Shown in pieces: positions 36,893-45,581 of a DNA stretch of 64,000 bases (its first letter is position 1; each line of letters begins with the position of its first letter). Both the position numbers and the translations under genes were made by a program. The notes beneath the pieces were generated by a model. It did not search any database. It saw nothing but the letters and a program-made list of their open reading frames with translations, and was not told the DNA's origin. Source of the DNA: Caryophanales bacterium (GTDB lineage Bacteria; Bacillota_I; Bacilli_A; RF39; UBA660); the NCBI GenBank assembly GCA_016282155.1, contig JAEEJY010000033.1, positions 17,937 through 81,936 of the forward strand, read 5' to 3'.

Positions 36893-38655
36893 TATATAGA
36901 TAACTGCTTTCTATCTTCAAATTCTGCTCTCTTACCACGATTGAAGTTTTCTACTTCTCTCAAGTATCCAGTGATTCTTTGATATTTTCTTAATTTGCTC
37001 TTACATATGGGACACTTATCAACTATCTCTTTTACATATCCGTGTTCATTACAATATCTTGATATGGGCGATAAACTAATATAAGGAACACCATAATTAG
37101 AAAGTGTATTCTTTACAATCTCTTTAGCGTTATCTCCACTGATTCCACCTTCAAGATAAATATGAATTACAGTTCCGCCTGTAAACTGCTTCTGTAATGA
37201 CTCTTGATGTTTAAATGTTGTGTCAATATCTTCAATAAGTTTAACAGGGATATGACAAGAGTTAGTATAATAACAATCATTTCCCTTACCTTGAGTTATG
37301 ATATCGGGATAATCTTTTTTATCTTTAAGTGCGAGTCTATAACAAGTTGATTCAGCAGGGGTTGCTTCGTAATTAAATAGAACACCTGTTTCCTCTTGAT
37401 ATTCAATGAGTTTACTTCTAATATGTTCACCAACTTCTTCTGCGAATGCTTTACCTTTTTCTGAAATGATATTTGAATTATCATCAAAGAAGTTCTCGCA
37501 CATTTCATTCATTCCAATAACACCGATTGTAGAGAAATGATTCTTAAGAGTTCCTACATATTCTATGAAAGCAGGAATTGCATTAGTTTCAATAATATTC
37601 TTCTCTAACCAATCTCTTTTCATTACTAAACTCTTTTTAGCAACGTCTAAATAATAATCTAATTTCTTAAAGAACTGCTCTTTATCTTCTTTAGATTCAT
37701 AAGCAATTCTAGGAAGGTTAATAGTTACTACACCGATTGAGCCAGTGCTATCACCACTACCAAATAACCCACCATTTCTCTTTCTTAATTCTTTAAGATT
37801 AAGGGCTAATCTACAACACATACTTCTAATATCTTCAGGGTTCATATCTGAACTTAAGAAGTTAGCAAAATAAGGTGTGCCGTATTTCCCTGCTAATTCC
37901 CAAAGTAATTTGTTGTTAGGGTTATCCCAATCAAATCTCTTGTGAATATTATAAGTAGGAATAGGATAAGCAAATAATTTATGCTCACTATCACCTTCTA
38001 ACATAATCTCAAAGAATGCTTTATTTAACATATCCATTTCTCTCTGACAAGAACCATAAGTAAAACTTTCAAGTTCTCCACCGATAATAACATATTCGTC
38101 TAACATATCACTAGGGGGTGTCAAATCGAATGTTAAGTTTGTAAAAGCAGGTTCTGCACCCATACGGCTATTTGAGTTGATACTAAAGATAAAGTTCTGC
38201 ATATTTTGTTTTACATCATCATATGTTAAACCATCTTTCTTGATAAAAGGTGAAAGCAATGTATCAAAACCATTTAATGCAACTGCGCCTAAAATCTCAT
38301 TCTGAAAGATTGTCATAAGGTTGCTAATCTGATTTAAAGCACTATCAAAGTGTTTAGCAGGTGAAGATGTAGGCACGTTAGGAACACCCTTAACACCTTT
38401 TAAAAGGATATCTTTTAATGAATATCCACAACAGTAAAGTGACATACCACCTAAATCGTGAATATGTATGTGACCTGTTACATAGGCTTGTGCGATATCT
38501 TCTGTATAAACTTCTCTTAACCAATAATCTTTACTTACTTCTGTTGTAATATATTTATTTAAACCACCAAAACTAAAAGGTGAATTTGAATTTTCTTTAA
38601 CTCTCCAATCTTGATTTTTTAAATATGGCTCTACGATATTTTTACTGCTTTTCAT
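36892..38655 (-). CDS. nrdD: Anaerobic (class III) ribonucleoside-triphosphate reductase
   Basis: 587 residues, shorter than bacterial NrdD (~700) because the N-terminal ATP-cone is missing. The end holds a zinc site (CNEHGYV ... CPICKSK) and the glycyl-radical motif RITGYLREVENFNRG. It makes dNTPs from NTPs under anaerobic conditions. Without the ATP-cone, control by dATP would be lost, which suits a phage. It overlaps the glutaredoxin gene by 14 nt. Confidence 0.9.
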   Translation of the reverse strand: MKSSKNIVEPYLKNQDWRVKENSNSPFSFGGLNKYITTEVSKDYWLREVYTEDIAQAYVTGHIHIHDLGGMSLYCCGYSLKDILLKGVKGVPNVPTSSPAKHFDSALNQISNLMTIFQNEILGAVALNGFDTLLSPFIKKDGLTYDDVKQNMQNFIFSINSNSRMGAEPAFTNLTFDLTPPSDMLDEYVIIGGELESFTYGSCQREMDMLNKAFFEIMLEGDSEHKLFAYPIPTYNIHKRFDWDNPNNKLLWELAGKYGTPYFANFLSSDMNPEDIRSMCCRLALNLKELRKRNGGLFGSGDSTGSIGVVTINLPRIAYESKEDKEQFFKKLDYYLDVAKKSLVMKRDWLEKNIIETNAIPAFIEYVGTLKNHFSTIGVIGMNEMCENFFDDNSNIISEKGKAFAEEVGEHIRSKLIEYQEETGVLFNYEATPAESTCYRLALKDKKDYPDIITQGKGNDCYYTNSCHIPVKLIEDIDTTFKHQESLQKQFTGGTVIHIYLEGGISGDNAKEIVKNTLSNYGVPYISLSPISRYCNEHGYVKEIVDKCPICKSKLRKYQRITGYLREVENFNRGKRAEFEDRKQLSI

Positions 38656-38857
38656 TGTCTCTCTCTCCTATCCACTTCATAGCATTTGCGTAATTCATAA
38701 GTTTGCCATCAACTTCAAGAGTTGGTGCTGTCATAATTCCCTTTTCTGACATAATATCAATATCAGTAATGGTTTCAAATTCAATATTTGATTGTTTAAG
38801 TTTCTTTTCTAATATAATGCAATTTGGACAATTAATAGTATATAATACTACCTTCAT
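38642..38857 (-). CDS. Glutaredoxin-like reductant for NrdD
   Basis: 71 residues, thioredoxin fold. Active site CPNC near the N-terminus (LYTINCPNCIILEKKL) and the cis-Pro in MTAPTLEVDGK. Encoded just upstream of nrdD, it probably supplies electrons to this reductase, as in NrdD types that use glutaredoxin rather than formate. Confidence 0.8.
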   Translation of the reverse strand: MKVVLYTINCPNCIILEKKLKQSNIEFETITDIDIMSEKGIMTAPTLEVDGKLMNYANAMKWIGERDNEKQ

Positions 38858-38871
38858 ATTCTAGTCTCTCC

Positions 38872-39075
38872 TTATATTACATAAATTTCTATATAGTTGT
38901 CAACTTCGTTTACACAATCATAAACATCCGCGACTTCTCTTTCCAATTCATTTATTGGAATATCATTTATTGGGTAATTTCTTACATCTACTGTTCCATC
39001 TCGATTATATTCCATTATCCAAACTTCTTTATTCTGTTTTTTTCTAATGTTTCTTATTATGTTTTTCACTTTCAT
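38872..39075 (-). CDS. Small protein, unknown
   Basis: 67 residues. Basic first 20 residues (KNIIRNIRKKQNKE), then acidic beta/helix. No motif. In the nrd operon. Confidence 0.55.
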   Translation of the reverse strand: MKVKNIIRNIRKKQNKEVWIMEYNRDGTVDVRNYPINDIPINELEREVADVYDCVNEVDNYIEIYVI

Positions 39076-39110
39076 AATGGCGACATTTAATGAATACTCT
39101 CCTTTCTTAA

Positions 39111-39764
39111 TTAGTAGAAATGATGAACTGCGTCATCACTAAATATGTACTGACTGTTGCTAAAGGTTTCTGTCTTTTTGCCACTATGAAAATATAAAGC
39201 CCCTTGTGTAGTATCTTCAAACATTATTGCATATTCTACTGCAAGTCTAGTTGAATCATCAATATTAGTTCTATGATAAGCAAATTGATTAGGGCTTGTA
39301 ATAACATCATAAACATTATCCTTAAATTTATCACTGTTTACTCTGTTCAATATTACATTGGCTACATTAACCTTTGCTAAAAAAGAACAATCGTGACATT
39401 CTGTTTCTACACAACGGCAAAGATATTCAATATCATTTTGAGAGTAGTAAATATATATATCGGCATTATTTTCAATTTCTTTATAGAGTTTGTAATATAA
39501 TTCTAAATCGTATTCTTTAATTGGTTCAATTAATTTTAATTTGTCTTCTTTGCTAATGTCATTAAGTTCTTCTAGTTTTGTAGTTACGCTATCTAATTCT
39601 GTTTTTAATCTTTCAATATCATTATCTTTTTGTTCTAATTCTATTTCGTATTCTTTAATCTGTTCTTCTAATTCAATATTCTGTTCGCTTGATGTTATTG
39701 TATATACAAATAAAAATAATAATATAACTCCGTATAAAACAAAAAGTATGCTTAATTTCTTCAT
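39111..39764 (-). CDS. Membrane-anchored SleB-type cell wall hydrolase
   Basis: 217 residues: an N-terminal membrane helix or uncleaved signal (3-25), a coiled coil (~27-75), then a Hydrolase_2/SleB domain (~105-217) with LCRCVETECHDCSFLAKVNV, VILNRV and SPNQFAY. The family cuts peptidoglycan. Being first in an early operon with nrd genes, it may remodel the wall early or act in exclusion rather than in final lysis. Good ribosome site. Confidence 0.75.
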   Translation of the reverse strand: MKKLSILFVLYGVILLFLFVYTITSSEQNIELEEQIKEYEIELEQKDNDIERLKTELDSVTTKLEELNDISKEDKLKLIEPIKEYDLELYYKLYKEIENNADIYIYYSQNDIEYLCRCVETECHDCSFLAKVNVANVILNRVNSDKFKDNVYDVITSPNQFAYHRTNIDDSTRLAVEYAIMFEDTTQGALYFHSGKKTETFSNSQYIFSDDAVHHFY

Positions 39765-39779
39765 ATTTTATCCTCTAAA

Positions 39780-39840
39780 ATAATATAGGTGTATTTAAAT
39801 CATACACCTATATTATACCACATATTGATTAATTTGTCAA
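39780..39840 (-). promoter_or_regulatory. Promoter of the hydrolase/nrd operon with hairpin
   Basis: TTGACA (39835-39840), 17 nt, TGGTATAAT (39812-39817). A perfect 14-bp inverted repeat (39780-39793 / 39803-39816) overlaps the -10 and leader. Here the -10 lies in the first arm, so the initiated RNA carries only part of the stem. Confidence 0.85.
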
Positions 39841-42093
39841 GTCTTTTTCTACATTTTGTGTTAATAAATCTAATAAAAATGTATCTCGATTATCATTTAC
39901 AACTACATTTAAGGCTTTTTCGTATGTTGAAATATTACCGATGTCAATACAAGATTTTTTATTTCTTGTATCGGCTACATATAACAAACCTCTTGACAAC
40001 ATTTTATGATGTGATTCAGAAATAATATTGATTGTATAATCTGTAGTTGAGCCTTGAGCCTTAAAGGTGGAAATTGAATATCCTAACAGCAACTGACCCA
40101 TTACTTTAGATTTATTCATATAGATTAAAGTTTCATCAAACTGAACAATAATTCCTTCCTTACCTAAAACTTCTCTAATAACACCACTCTGTCCATTTAC
40201 AACCATACTATCGGCTACATCATCTTCGGATAATACACCTAATTCATCTTCTTGCATTTTCTTATAGGCTTCATAAGATACTGCGTGATAATCATTTTTG
40301 GTATTTAAAACGATATCGCCAACTCTAAATGTAATTGTATTTCCGTTTATCTTTCTTGTGATGACTACTTCATTGGCTTTAGGTGGGTTAACTTCTGCTT
40401 GAATTGCATTGTTGATTGCATAAGTTCCCATAGAACCAATATTCATAGGTGCAAGAATCAAAATGTCTTTAGGTTTAATTCCTTTATTAAGAAGTTTATG
40501 ATACTGCTTTAGGACTTCATTAGGGATATCATCTTCTTCGGTTTCGATGAATTTGTAGTTATCACAGACTGAATAAACATTATCTTCGTGCTTAACCATT
40601 TCTTCATCATTAAAAAACGATTTTCCTTGTCTTACATTGGTTGCTACAAAGAGTGAACCATTTGACTTGTATCTAAATACTTCTGTTAACATTGTCATAG
40701 GAATGATGTTAGAAGTAATAAAATCATCAAATATCTTTCCTAAAGAGATACTAGGTATCTGTGCAGGGTCGCCTACTAATACAACTCTCATATTAGGGTT
40801 AATAATTGTATTAATTAACATACAGAATACGTCTAACCCAACCATACCAAATTCATCTACAATTAACACATCGGAATTGATTTCTCCTTGTAATACTCTT
40901 TTATGAATTGTAGATGCTTCCTTGCCCGTCTGTTCCGCTAATACTCTACTTGCTTTTCCAGTGGGACAAACTAACGTATATGTCATATTATGGTCATCTA
41001 ACATTCTAATAAGTGCTTTAATTGAGAATGTTTTGCCAACACCACTAAAACCTGTTAATAAGCAAACTTGACTTTCGCAGAATACTTTTAATGCGCTTAA
41101 CTGCATATCACTCAATTCAGAACCATCTAAATTAACCTTATAATCGCGCCAATTTAAGTCCAATTTACTATCATTCGATAATTTCTCCATCACCCAATTT
41201 CTAATGCGAATTTCGGCTAAATATGTACTCATAAGGGCAATATATTTATCGTTATCATCATAATAAATATTAGCACTATTTACACATACGTCTTTGATTA
41301 ATTTTAATAGTCTGCTATCATAATCGTGAGCCTTTTCCCAAAGAATTGAGCCTTTGATTCTACTAGAACCTTGAGATTCATTTTCGTGAAGAATATCCAT
41401 AATCATTGCTTCACATCTCTGTTCAGATTCTACTAATTCAGTTCTAAAGGAACAAAGTAATTTATCTGTAGATTCAAATGAGCGTCCTAACACTTCGATT
41501 AATACATAATAAGGTGTTTCATTAAGTGCAGTTTCAACATTTTCATTTGAATAATACTCTTGATATAACTTCTTACAATCGCTTATATTAAACTGATAAT
41601 CTGTATATTTATTTAAAATATGGATATACTTATATTTTTCATTTAATTCTCTTACATAAGCGTTTAAATAAGATTCTCCTACGTTATAAATCTTCTTAAC
41701 ATCAATCGAGTCTTTACCTTCTTTAATTACTTTAGCGATGAAATTGGGATAAGCGTCAAGAATATTATTTGCTTGATTAGCCGTAGTAAAACTTGTTAAA
41801 ATTTCAAAAGATTCTTCTCTGCTTAATTCATCAAGATTAATCTCTGTTAAACTAGGGCAACTAACTACACTATAACTAGTGCCGTAATTATTAGTCGATT
41901 CCTCTCTAATATTAAGTTCGTACTGTTCGTCTACAGATAAGAATCCTAACTCTCCCACTAGAGAAATATTACCATACTTATTTGTCTTAACCTTTTTAAT
42001 ATAATCGGCAAAAGGCTGAAATGCTAAAATCTTATAACTGCCGTTGCTGTAAATCTCTCTAATAATTTTTCCTTTGACTTGAATTTCGCTCAT
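39829..42093 (-). CDS. RecD2-like DNA helicase
   Basis: 754 residues from the ATG at 42093 (GAAAGGAAG upstream; an earlier TTG has no ribosome site). The N-terminal OB-like and helix-hairpin parts are followed by a superfamily 1B motor: Walker A GFSGVGKT (~348), IVDEFGMV (~411), VLVGDPAQIPS and a C-terminal YSISTFKAQGST motif. This layout is that of RecD2/TraA helicases, which move 5' to 3'. Probable role in replication or recombination. Confidence 0.85.
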   Translation of the reverse strand: MSEIQVKGKIIREIYSNGSYKILAFQPFADYIKKVKTNKYGNISLVGELGFLSVDEQYELNIREESTNNYGTSYSVVSCPSLTEINLDELSREESFEILTSFTTANQANNILDAYPNFIAKVIKEGKDSIDVKKIYNVGESYLNAYVRELNEKYKYIHILNKYTDYQFNISDCKKLYQEYYSNENVETALNETPYYVLIEVLGRSFESTDKLLCSFRTELVESEQRCEAMIMDILHENESQGSSRIKGSILWEKAHDYDSRLLKLIKDVCVNSANIYYDDNDKYIALMSTYLAEIRIRNWVMEKLSNDSKLDLNWRDYKVNLDGSELSDMQLSALKVFCESQVCLLTGFSGVGKTFSIKALIRMLDDHNMTYTLVCPTGKASRVLAEQTGKEASTIHKRVLQGEINSDVLIVDEFGMVGLDVFCMLINTIINPNMRVVLVGDPAQIPSISLGKIFDDFITSNIIPMTMLTEVFRYKSNGSLFVATNVRQGKSFFNDEEMVKHEDNVYSVCDNYKFIETEEDDIPNEVLKQYHKLLNKGIKPKDILILAPMNIGSMGTYAINNAIQAEVNPPKANEVVITRKINGNTITFRVGDIVLNTKNDYHAVSYEAYKKMQEDELGVLSEDDVADSMVVNGQSGVIREVLGKEGIIVQFDETLIYMNKSKVMGQLLLGYSISTFKAQGSTTDYTINIISESHHKMLSRGLLYVADTRNKKSCIDIGNISTYEKALNVVVNDNRDTFLLDLLTQNVEKDLTN

Positions 42094-42113
42094 AATACTT
42101 CCTTTCAAATAAA

Positions 42114-42166
42114 AAACTCTTTTCAAATGACATAGATATTATATCAAAATAAAAAGAGTTTGTCAA
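42114..42166 (-). promoter_or_regulatory. Combined hairpin-promoter element before recD2
   Basis: TTGACA (42161-42166), 17 nt, TGATATAAT (42138-42143). A 10-bp inverted repeat (AAACTCTTTT 42114-42123 / AAAAGAGTTT 42152-42161) has the -10 in its loop and a T-run on the leftward 3' side. Confidence 0.8.
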
Positions 42167-42177
42167 GAGAAAAATAA

Positions 42178-42208
42178 AAAAAATCCATAGAAAAACTATG
42201 GATTTTTT
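42178..42208 (-). terminator. Terminator of the first RNA-gene cluster
   Basis: 13-bp stem (AAAAAATCCATAG / CTATGGATTTTTT) with a 5-nt loop. A-run and T-run on either side make it work on both strands. It ends the transcript from promoter 42749. Confidence 0.85.
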
Positions 42209-42215
42209 ATTTAAT

Positions 42216-42336
42216 TAGATAGTAAGCCCACCAATCGCCTTTTTGTCGGTGTGTAAGTTTAAAACACATATATTGTGTTCTATCTGTTAAAGCATCTCCG
42301 CTTCGTCTTCAATAGTTGCGACCAACATACTATCTA
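42216..42336 (-). ncRNA. Stem-closed RNA-like segment after tRNA-Trp
   Basis: Closed by a 9-bp stem (TAGATAGTA / TACTATCTA). Contains a 6-bp hairpin AACACA/TGTGTT and a GTCGC/GCGAT helix. 121 nt, no open reading frame of note. Too long and lacking a T-loop for a tRNA. Co-transcribed with the tRNAs. Confidence 0.4.
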
Positions 42337-42344
42337 CTTAATAA

Positions 42345-42417
42345 CATACACTCAATGACTCGAACCTTGCCTTACAGTTTTGGAGACTGTCGTGCTTACC
42401 ACTAACACTAAATGTAC
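42345..42417 (-). tRNA. tRNA-Trp (CCA)
   Basis: Full cloverleaf on the - strand: acceptor GTACATT / AGTGTAT, D-stem GTGT/GCAC, anticodon arm ACAGT-CTCCAAA-ACTGT (anticodon CCA), T-loop TTCGAGT with one mismatch in its stem, discriminator G. CCA tail not encoded. 73 nt. Confidence 0.85.
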
Positions 42418-42422
42418 TTATA

Positions 42423-42539
42423 TTGCATAGGTAAGGACTTGAACCTTACACGATTAGGATTTCAACTGACAGTACCTAATCTTATTACTGCATCTTCTCT
42501 AAAAGACAATCTTTGCGTTTACCTATTCGCCACTATGCA
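42423..42539 (-). tRNA. tRNA-like gene with oversized middle (Leu-type D-arm)
   Basis: Acceptor TGCATAG / CTATGCA, D-arm GTGGCGAATAGGTAAACGC (Leu-like), T-arm TAAGG-TTCAAGT-CCTTA and discriminator A are all sound. The 65 nt between D- and T-arms are ~25 too many for a class II tRNA. A GTCTT/AAGAT stem has a 6-nt loop TTAGAG, and a GATTAGG/CCTAATC stem could be the variable arm. Anticodon not assigned (UAG possible). Confidence 0.5.
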
Positions 42540-42544
42540 AATTT

Positions 42545-42632
42545 AAAATAAAGATGATAAGTTATCGACTATTCTTATCTGACTTGCGACTGCTTTATGT
42601 CGAAAAGTTCAGCCTTGCCATTTCTTTATTTT
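42545..42632 (-). ncRNA. Stem-closed RNA-like segment between tRNAs
   Basis: Closed by a 10-bp stem (AAAATAAAGA / TCTTTATTTT). A GATAAG/CTTATC hairpin and a CTGA/TCAG stem are inside, in cloverleaf-like order. No TTC T-loop, no GG in the D-like loop. Either a decayed tRNA or another small RNA. Confidence 0.4.
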
Positions 42633-42634
42633 AA

Positions 42635-42735
42635 CTACCACAGTAGGATTCGAACCTACATTAACATATATGCTCTTATATGTTGACCCCTTATCATTGG
42701 GTTGATGCAAAACTCTGCCATTGAGTTATGTGGTA
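42635..42735 (-). tRNA. tRNA-like gene, possibly Ile (GAU)
   Basis: Acceptor TACCACA / TGTGGTA, D-arm ACTC-AATGGCA-GAGT and T-arm GTAGG-TTCGAAT-CCTAC are canonical. The anticodon arm that fits best is ACCCA-ATGATAA-GGGGT (loop ATGATAA, anticodon GAT), with an A/G mismatch next to the loop. It is displaced by about 8 nt from the D-arm and followed by an 8-bp extra stem (AACATATA/TATATGTT). 101 nt, discriminator G. Confidence 0.5.
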
Positions 42736-42748
42736 ACTTTATAATGAT

Positions 42749-42777
42749 ATTATATCATATCTAAATTAATTTGTCAA
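42749..42777 (-). promoter_or_regulatory. Promoter of the first RNA-gene cluster
   Basis: TTGACA (42772-42777), 17 nt, TGATATAAT (42749-42754) on the - strand. The start point lies ~6-8 nt before the tRNA-like gene at 42735. Confidence 0.85.
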
Positions 42778-42780
42778 CAA

Positions 42781-43161
42781 TTATTTTTTATATTTTTCAA
42801 AATTATTTTTGTCTTCAATATATTTAGACTTATCATTTGTATGAATTTCAAATGTAACTCTATTAAAGATATAATTGTCTATGCTTATATAATCTATTGC
42901 TTCTGTTCTTGTCAATTCTAATACTTTAACTTTATAATTGGTTTCATCAATCATATCGTTAAGATTGTATTCATTTTCAAAAAATATATCTGTAGAATAC
43001 GGAGTAAAGAGTCTACTTGTTGCAATAAGCGCACATACAGCAACAAAAACTAATAAACCACCACCAAAATCTCCATCATTTATTATACTTATTATAGTTA
43101 ATATAATAAATAATATTGTTAATATTGCAAAAACAAAAAATATTACTGTAGCCAATATCAT
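42781..43161 (-). CDS. Two-helix membrane protein
   Basis: 126 residues with membrane segments at ~1-27 and ~34-52, then a soluble charged domain. Last gene of the operon from 45553. Unknown function. Confidence 0.55.
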   Translation of the reverse strand: MILATVIFFVFAILTILFIILTIISIINDGDFGGGLLVFVAVCALIATSRLFTPYSTDIFFENEYNLNDMIDETNYKVKVLELTRTEAIDYISIDNYIFNRVTFEIHTNDKSKYIEDKNNFEKYKK

Positions 43162-43171
43162 ATCATTCTCC

Positions 43172-43954
43172 TTAATTCTGAATATTTCTTAATAACTCTC
43201 TATCAAACATAGGCTGAAATCTCATAAGTTCATTGCAAATAAGTTCGCAACACTGCTTTACTTCTGGATTTGCACCACCATTAATATTTCTCTCTTTGTA
43301 AACGTGTGCAAATTCTGTAAGATTTACCTTGAATACAAAATCACTAGGAAAGCCTAAATTGTATAAACCACGTTTTACATCTTGATTATCTTCACTACCT
43401 TTAACAATATATCCATTAAAAGCACGAACATAATCTTTTCCGTTATAATGAATTTCTTGTGGCATTTCAATATCAAGATAATCCAATACTGCGTCTGTAG
43501 TTAACACTTTGTCTGCATAATAATCTGACATATTCTGTAATTTGGTTTCGTCTTTAATATTCTTGATTCTTGAACTTGTTCTAATAATTCGATTATTAAA
43601 TCTACAAGCGTGTGCATCCCAATCGTCTTGACCTGCTCTATGAAGTCCATATACTGTACAAGAAATATCAATAAATCTCAACATTGTAATATGTTTCTGA
43701 CCCCAAGTGCATAACATCTTAAGCCACTTATTGTACTGTTCCTCATCTGCTTTAGCATCTTTAAGTAATGCACCAATCCACTTATTATTTGATTCGATAC
43801 CATCTAATCTGTAATGTCTTCCGTATTCGTCATTTACTGCCTTGCAAATTCGTCTAACTTCATTCTCAAGTTCTCTTGTTAAAGTTCCCCTTGATACAAA
43901 CATACTACAAATCGCGTCATCAATGCCTGTAATACTATTAATGTAAACTTCCAT
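43172..43954 (-). CDS. ThyX-like flavin-dependent thymidylate synthase
   Basis: 260 residues from ATG 43954 (GAGAGGAAT upstream). The middle reads FIDISCTVYGLHRAGQDDWD and RFNNRIIRTSSR, in the place of the RHR...S-x-RY motif of ThyX. The end FVFKVNLTEFAHVYKERN...NPEVKQCCELICNEL parallels the NLR..hFl.lR..AQwEIR motif. If active, it would convert dUMP (from dUTPase) to dTMP. The motif is divergent, so the assignment is moderate. Confidence 0.55.
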   Translation of the reverse strand: MEVYINSITGIDDAICSMFVSRGTLTRELENEVRRICKAVNDEYGRHYRLDGIESNNKWIGALLKDAKADEEQYNKWLKMLCTWGQKHITMLRFIDISCTVYGLHRAGQDDWDAHACRFNNRIIRTSSRIKNIKDETKLQNMSDYYADKVLTTDAVLDYLDIEMPQEIHYNGKDYVRAFNGYIVKGSEDNQDVKRGLYNLGFPSDFVFKVNLTEFAHVYKERNINGGANPEVKQCCELICNELMRFQPMFDRELLRNIQN

Positions 43955-43965
43955 ATGATTCCTCT

Positions 43966-44274
43966 CTATTCTATATATTCTTTTACTTCGTCCAAACAAT
44001 CAGGGCAAGAATATAAAATTAATACTTCATATCCATCTTCATCAATATCCTTATGTAATTCATCAACTGTAAAAATCTTACCACAAGACTTACACTGATA
44101 AAGTTTTAAAGGGTCTTCATAATACTCACCAAATGAATCACTATGACAACAAGGACAATATGACATTCTCTCGTAAGCAGGTTGACCCCAACATTCGCCA
44201 CGATATTCTTCTTCATATACAATATCGTCTTCTTTAAAAATGCTACCACAGTCCCAACATTCGTATAACTGCAT
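43966..44274 (-). CDS. Double zinc-ribbon protein
   Basis: 102 residues. Four CxxC pairs (CWDC, CPCC, CKSC, CPDC) form two tandem zinc ribbons. Often such proteins bind nucleic acid or RNA polymerase; here the role is unknown. Confidence 0.65.
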   Translation of the reverse strand: MQLYECWDCGSIFKEDDIVYEEEYRGECWGQPAYERMSYCPCCHSDSFGEYYEDPLKLYQCKSCGKIFTVDELHKDIDEDGYEVLILYSCPDCLDEVKEYIE

Positions 44275-44275
44275 A

Positions 44276-44671
44276 TTAACTCCTTAATTTAAAATATCCA
44301 TATAGACACTTATCTCCACAATCCCAAGTGTCATAATAACTACCATCTCTTACTGAAGACCAATGATTCGCCAAACTCAAAACATAAACACCATCTTTGT
44401 TTTTCTTTGCAAATTCTTTTACTGTTGGTCTTTTAGTGCCTTTTTTGTTGCTTATTCCAATATATTCAAAGCCTAATTCTGACATTACTTCTTTGTATAA
44501 TTTTAAAGGCATACAACTAATAGGACACTGATATTTAATTTCATATGGTACAATTATATTAAAAGTTTCTATCCAAGTCTTATCAAAGACATTACATAAC
44601 GCTCTAATAACACAATCGCCATATTCGTCTTTTGTATCTAAATGATTCGGCTGAAAGTAAGTATATCCCAT
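44276..44671 (-). CDS. Papain-like cysteine peptidase-fold protein
   Basis: 131 residues. C20 in EYGDCVIRALCNVF, H103 in ANHWSSVRDG and D114 in YYDTWD form a papain-type Cys-His-Asp triad in the right order. The DTWDCGDK end is typical of small phage members of this fold. Possible roles are processing of a host or phage protein, or a transglutaminase-like reaction. Not proved active. Confidence 0.6.
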   Translation of the reverse strand: MGYTYFQPNHLDTKDEYGDCVIRALCNVFDKTWIETFNIIVPYEIKYQCPISCMPLKLYKEVMSELGFEYIGISNKKGTKRPTVKEFAKKNKDGVYVLSLANHWSSVRDGSYYDTWDCGDKCLYGYFKLRS

Positions 44672-44672
44672 T

Positions 44673-44906
44673 TTATTCTTCCTTTTCTTTGATTACAGTT
44701 CCATCATTTAATGTAAAAGGTTCATCTACCTTACCATAAAATGATTCAACAAATCTTTTATCAAATTCCATAGTTTCGTTATTAGGATATAGAAGTCTAT
44801 ACTTATCACCATTGAAGCCTACAATCAATCGTCTAGTATTGGGGTTAATTTCTTCTCTAACTGTTAATCTAATAACATCACCAACTTTAAATCTGTTCTC
44901 GTCCAT
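44673..44906 (-). CDS. Small SH3/KOW-like protein
   Basis: 77 residues from ATG 44906 (AAGGAGATACAG upstream), inside the end of the next gene by 20 nt. Begins MDENRFKVGDVIRLTV, a small beta barrel of the KOW/SH3 type as in the neighbouring 45519 gene. Confidence 0.55.
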   Translation of the reverse strand: MDENRFKVGDVIRLTVREEINPNTRRLIVGFNGDKYRLLYPNNETMEFDKRFVESFYGKVDEPFTLNDGTVIKEKEE

Positions 44907-45519
44907 CTGTATCTCCTTCCTTGTATAATGATGTATCAATAAGTGAAAGTAAATTCTTTCTTTCATCAATACTTCTCATAAATTCTGCATAAAGGGTTTT
45001 TTCTGATTCGGTTTTTAATTTAACAACATAAAATATATCATCCAACTGTTTATTTGGATAAGTTTTTACGTTTAAATCTCTTAAAATAATCGAGGTTGTA
45101 TTATTTTCTTTATCCACATTTATTATACGACCATCAAAGAGATTTATTATACCTGCCTTACATTTAACAACAGTTCCAACACTAAATTTATCTTTATTAC
45201 TACTTTCAATCAGTTCAAGACTACTTAATGCTACCAAATAACATTCATCGTTATAAGTGTTCTGAATAAACGCAAGTTCTTCACCATCATTCTTACTTCT
45301 ACTTGCGATATGAATTATTTTAAATTCATTATTATAATCTTCCCTTGTCTTATAATTAAAAGTGTCATCTCTGTCACAAGGAATATTATTATAAACAAAT
45401 TTATAAATTAGTTCCTTATCTGTTATATTATTGATTACCCATTGTGCATAATTGGGAAAACTTCTTCCCCAATTATTAACTTTAACTAAATCACCTTTTT
45501 CAAATTTAACTATTGCCAT
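44887..45519 (-). CDS. KOW/SH3-type protein, unknown role
   Basis: 210 residues. The opening KFEKGDLVKVNNWGRSFPNYAQWV and a second KFSVGTVVKCKAGII look like two SH3-like barrels. Ends in a helix (LYAEFMRSIDERKNLLSLID). First gene of its operon. Unknown function. Confidence 0.55.
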   Translation of the reverse strand: MAIVKFEKGDLVKVNNWGRSFPNYAQWVINNITDKELIYKFVYNNIPCDRDDTFNYKTREDYNNEFKIIHIASRSKNDGEELAFIQNTYNDECYLVALSSLELIESSNKDKFSVGTVVKCKAGIINLFDGRIINVDKENNTTSIILRDLNVKTYPNKQLDDIFYVVKLKTESEKTLYAEFMRSIDERKNLLSLIDTSLYKEGDTDGREQI

Positions 45520-45536
45520 AATTTATCTCCTTTAAA

Positions 45537-45581
45537 AATCGTCTATATGCGTATTATAACATATAGACGATTATTTGTCAA
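45537..45581 (-). promoter_or_regulatory. Combined terminator-promoter element after dnaE
   Basis: TTGACA (45576-45581) contains the TGA stop of dnaE. After 17 nt comes TGTTATAAT (45553-45558). A perfect 13-bp inverted repeat (AATCGTCTATATG 45537-45549 / 45560-45572) encloses the -10 in a 10-nt loop and ends in TTTTT on the leftward 3' side. Confidence 0.85.
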
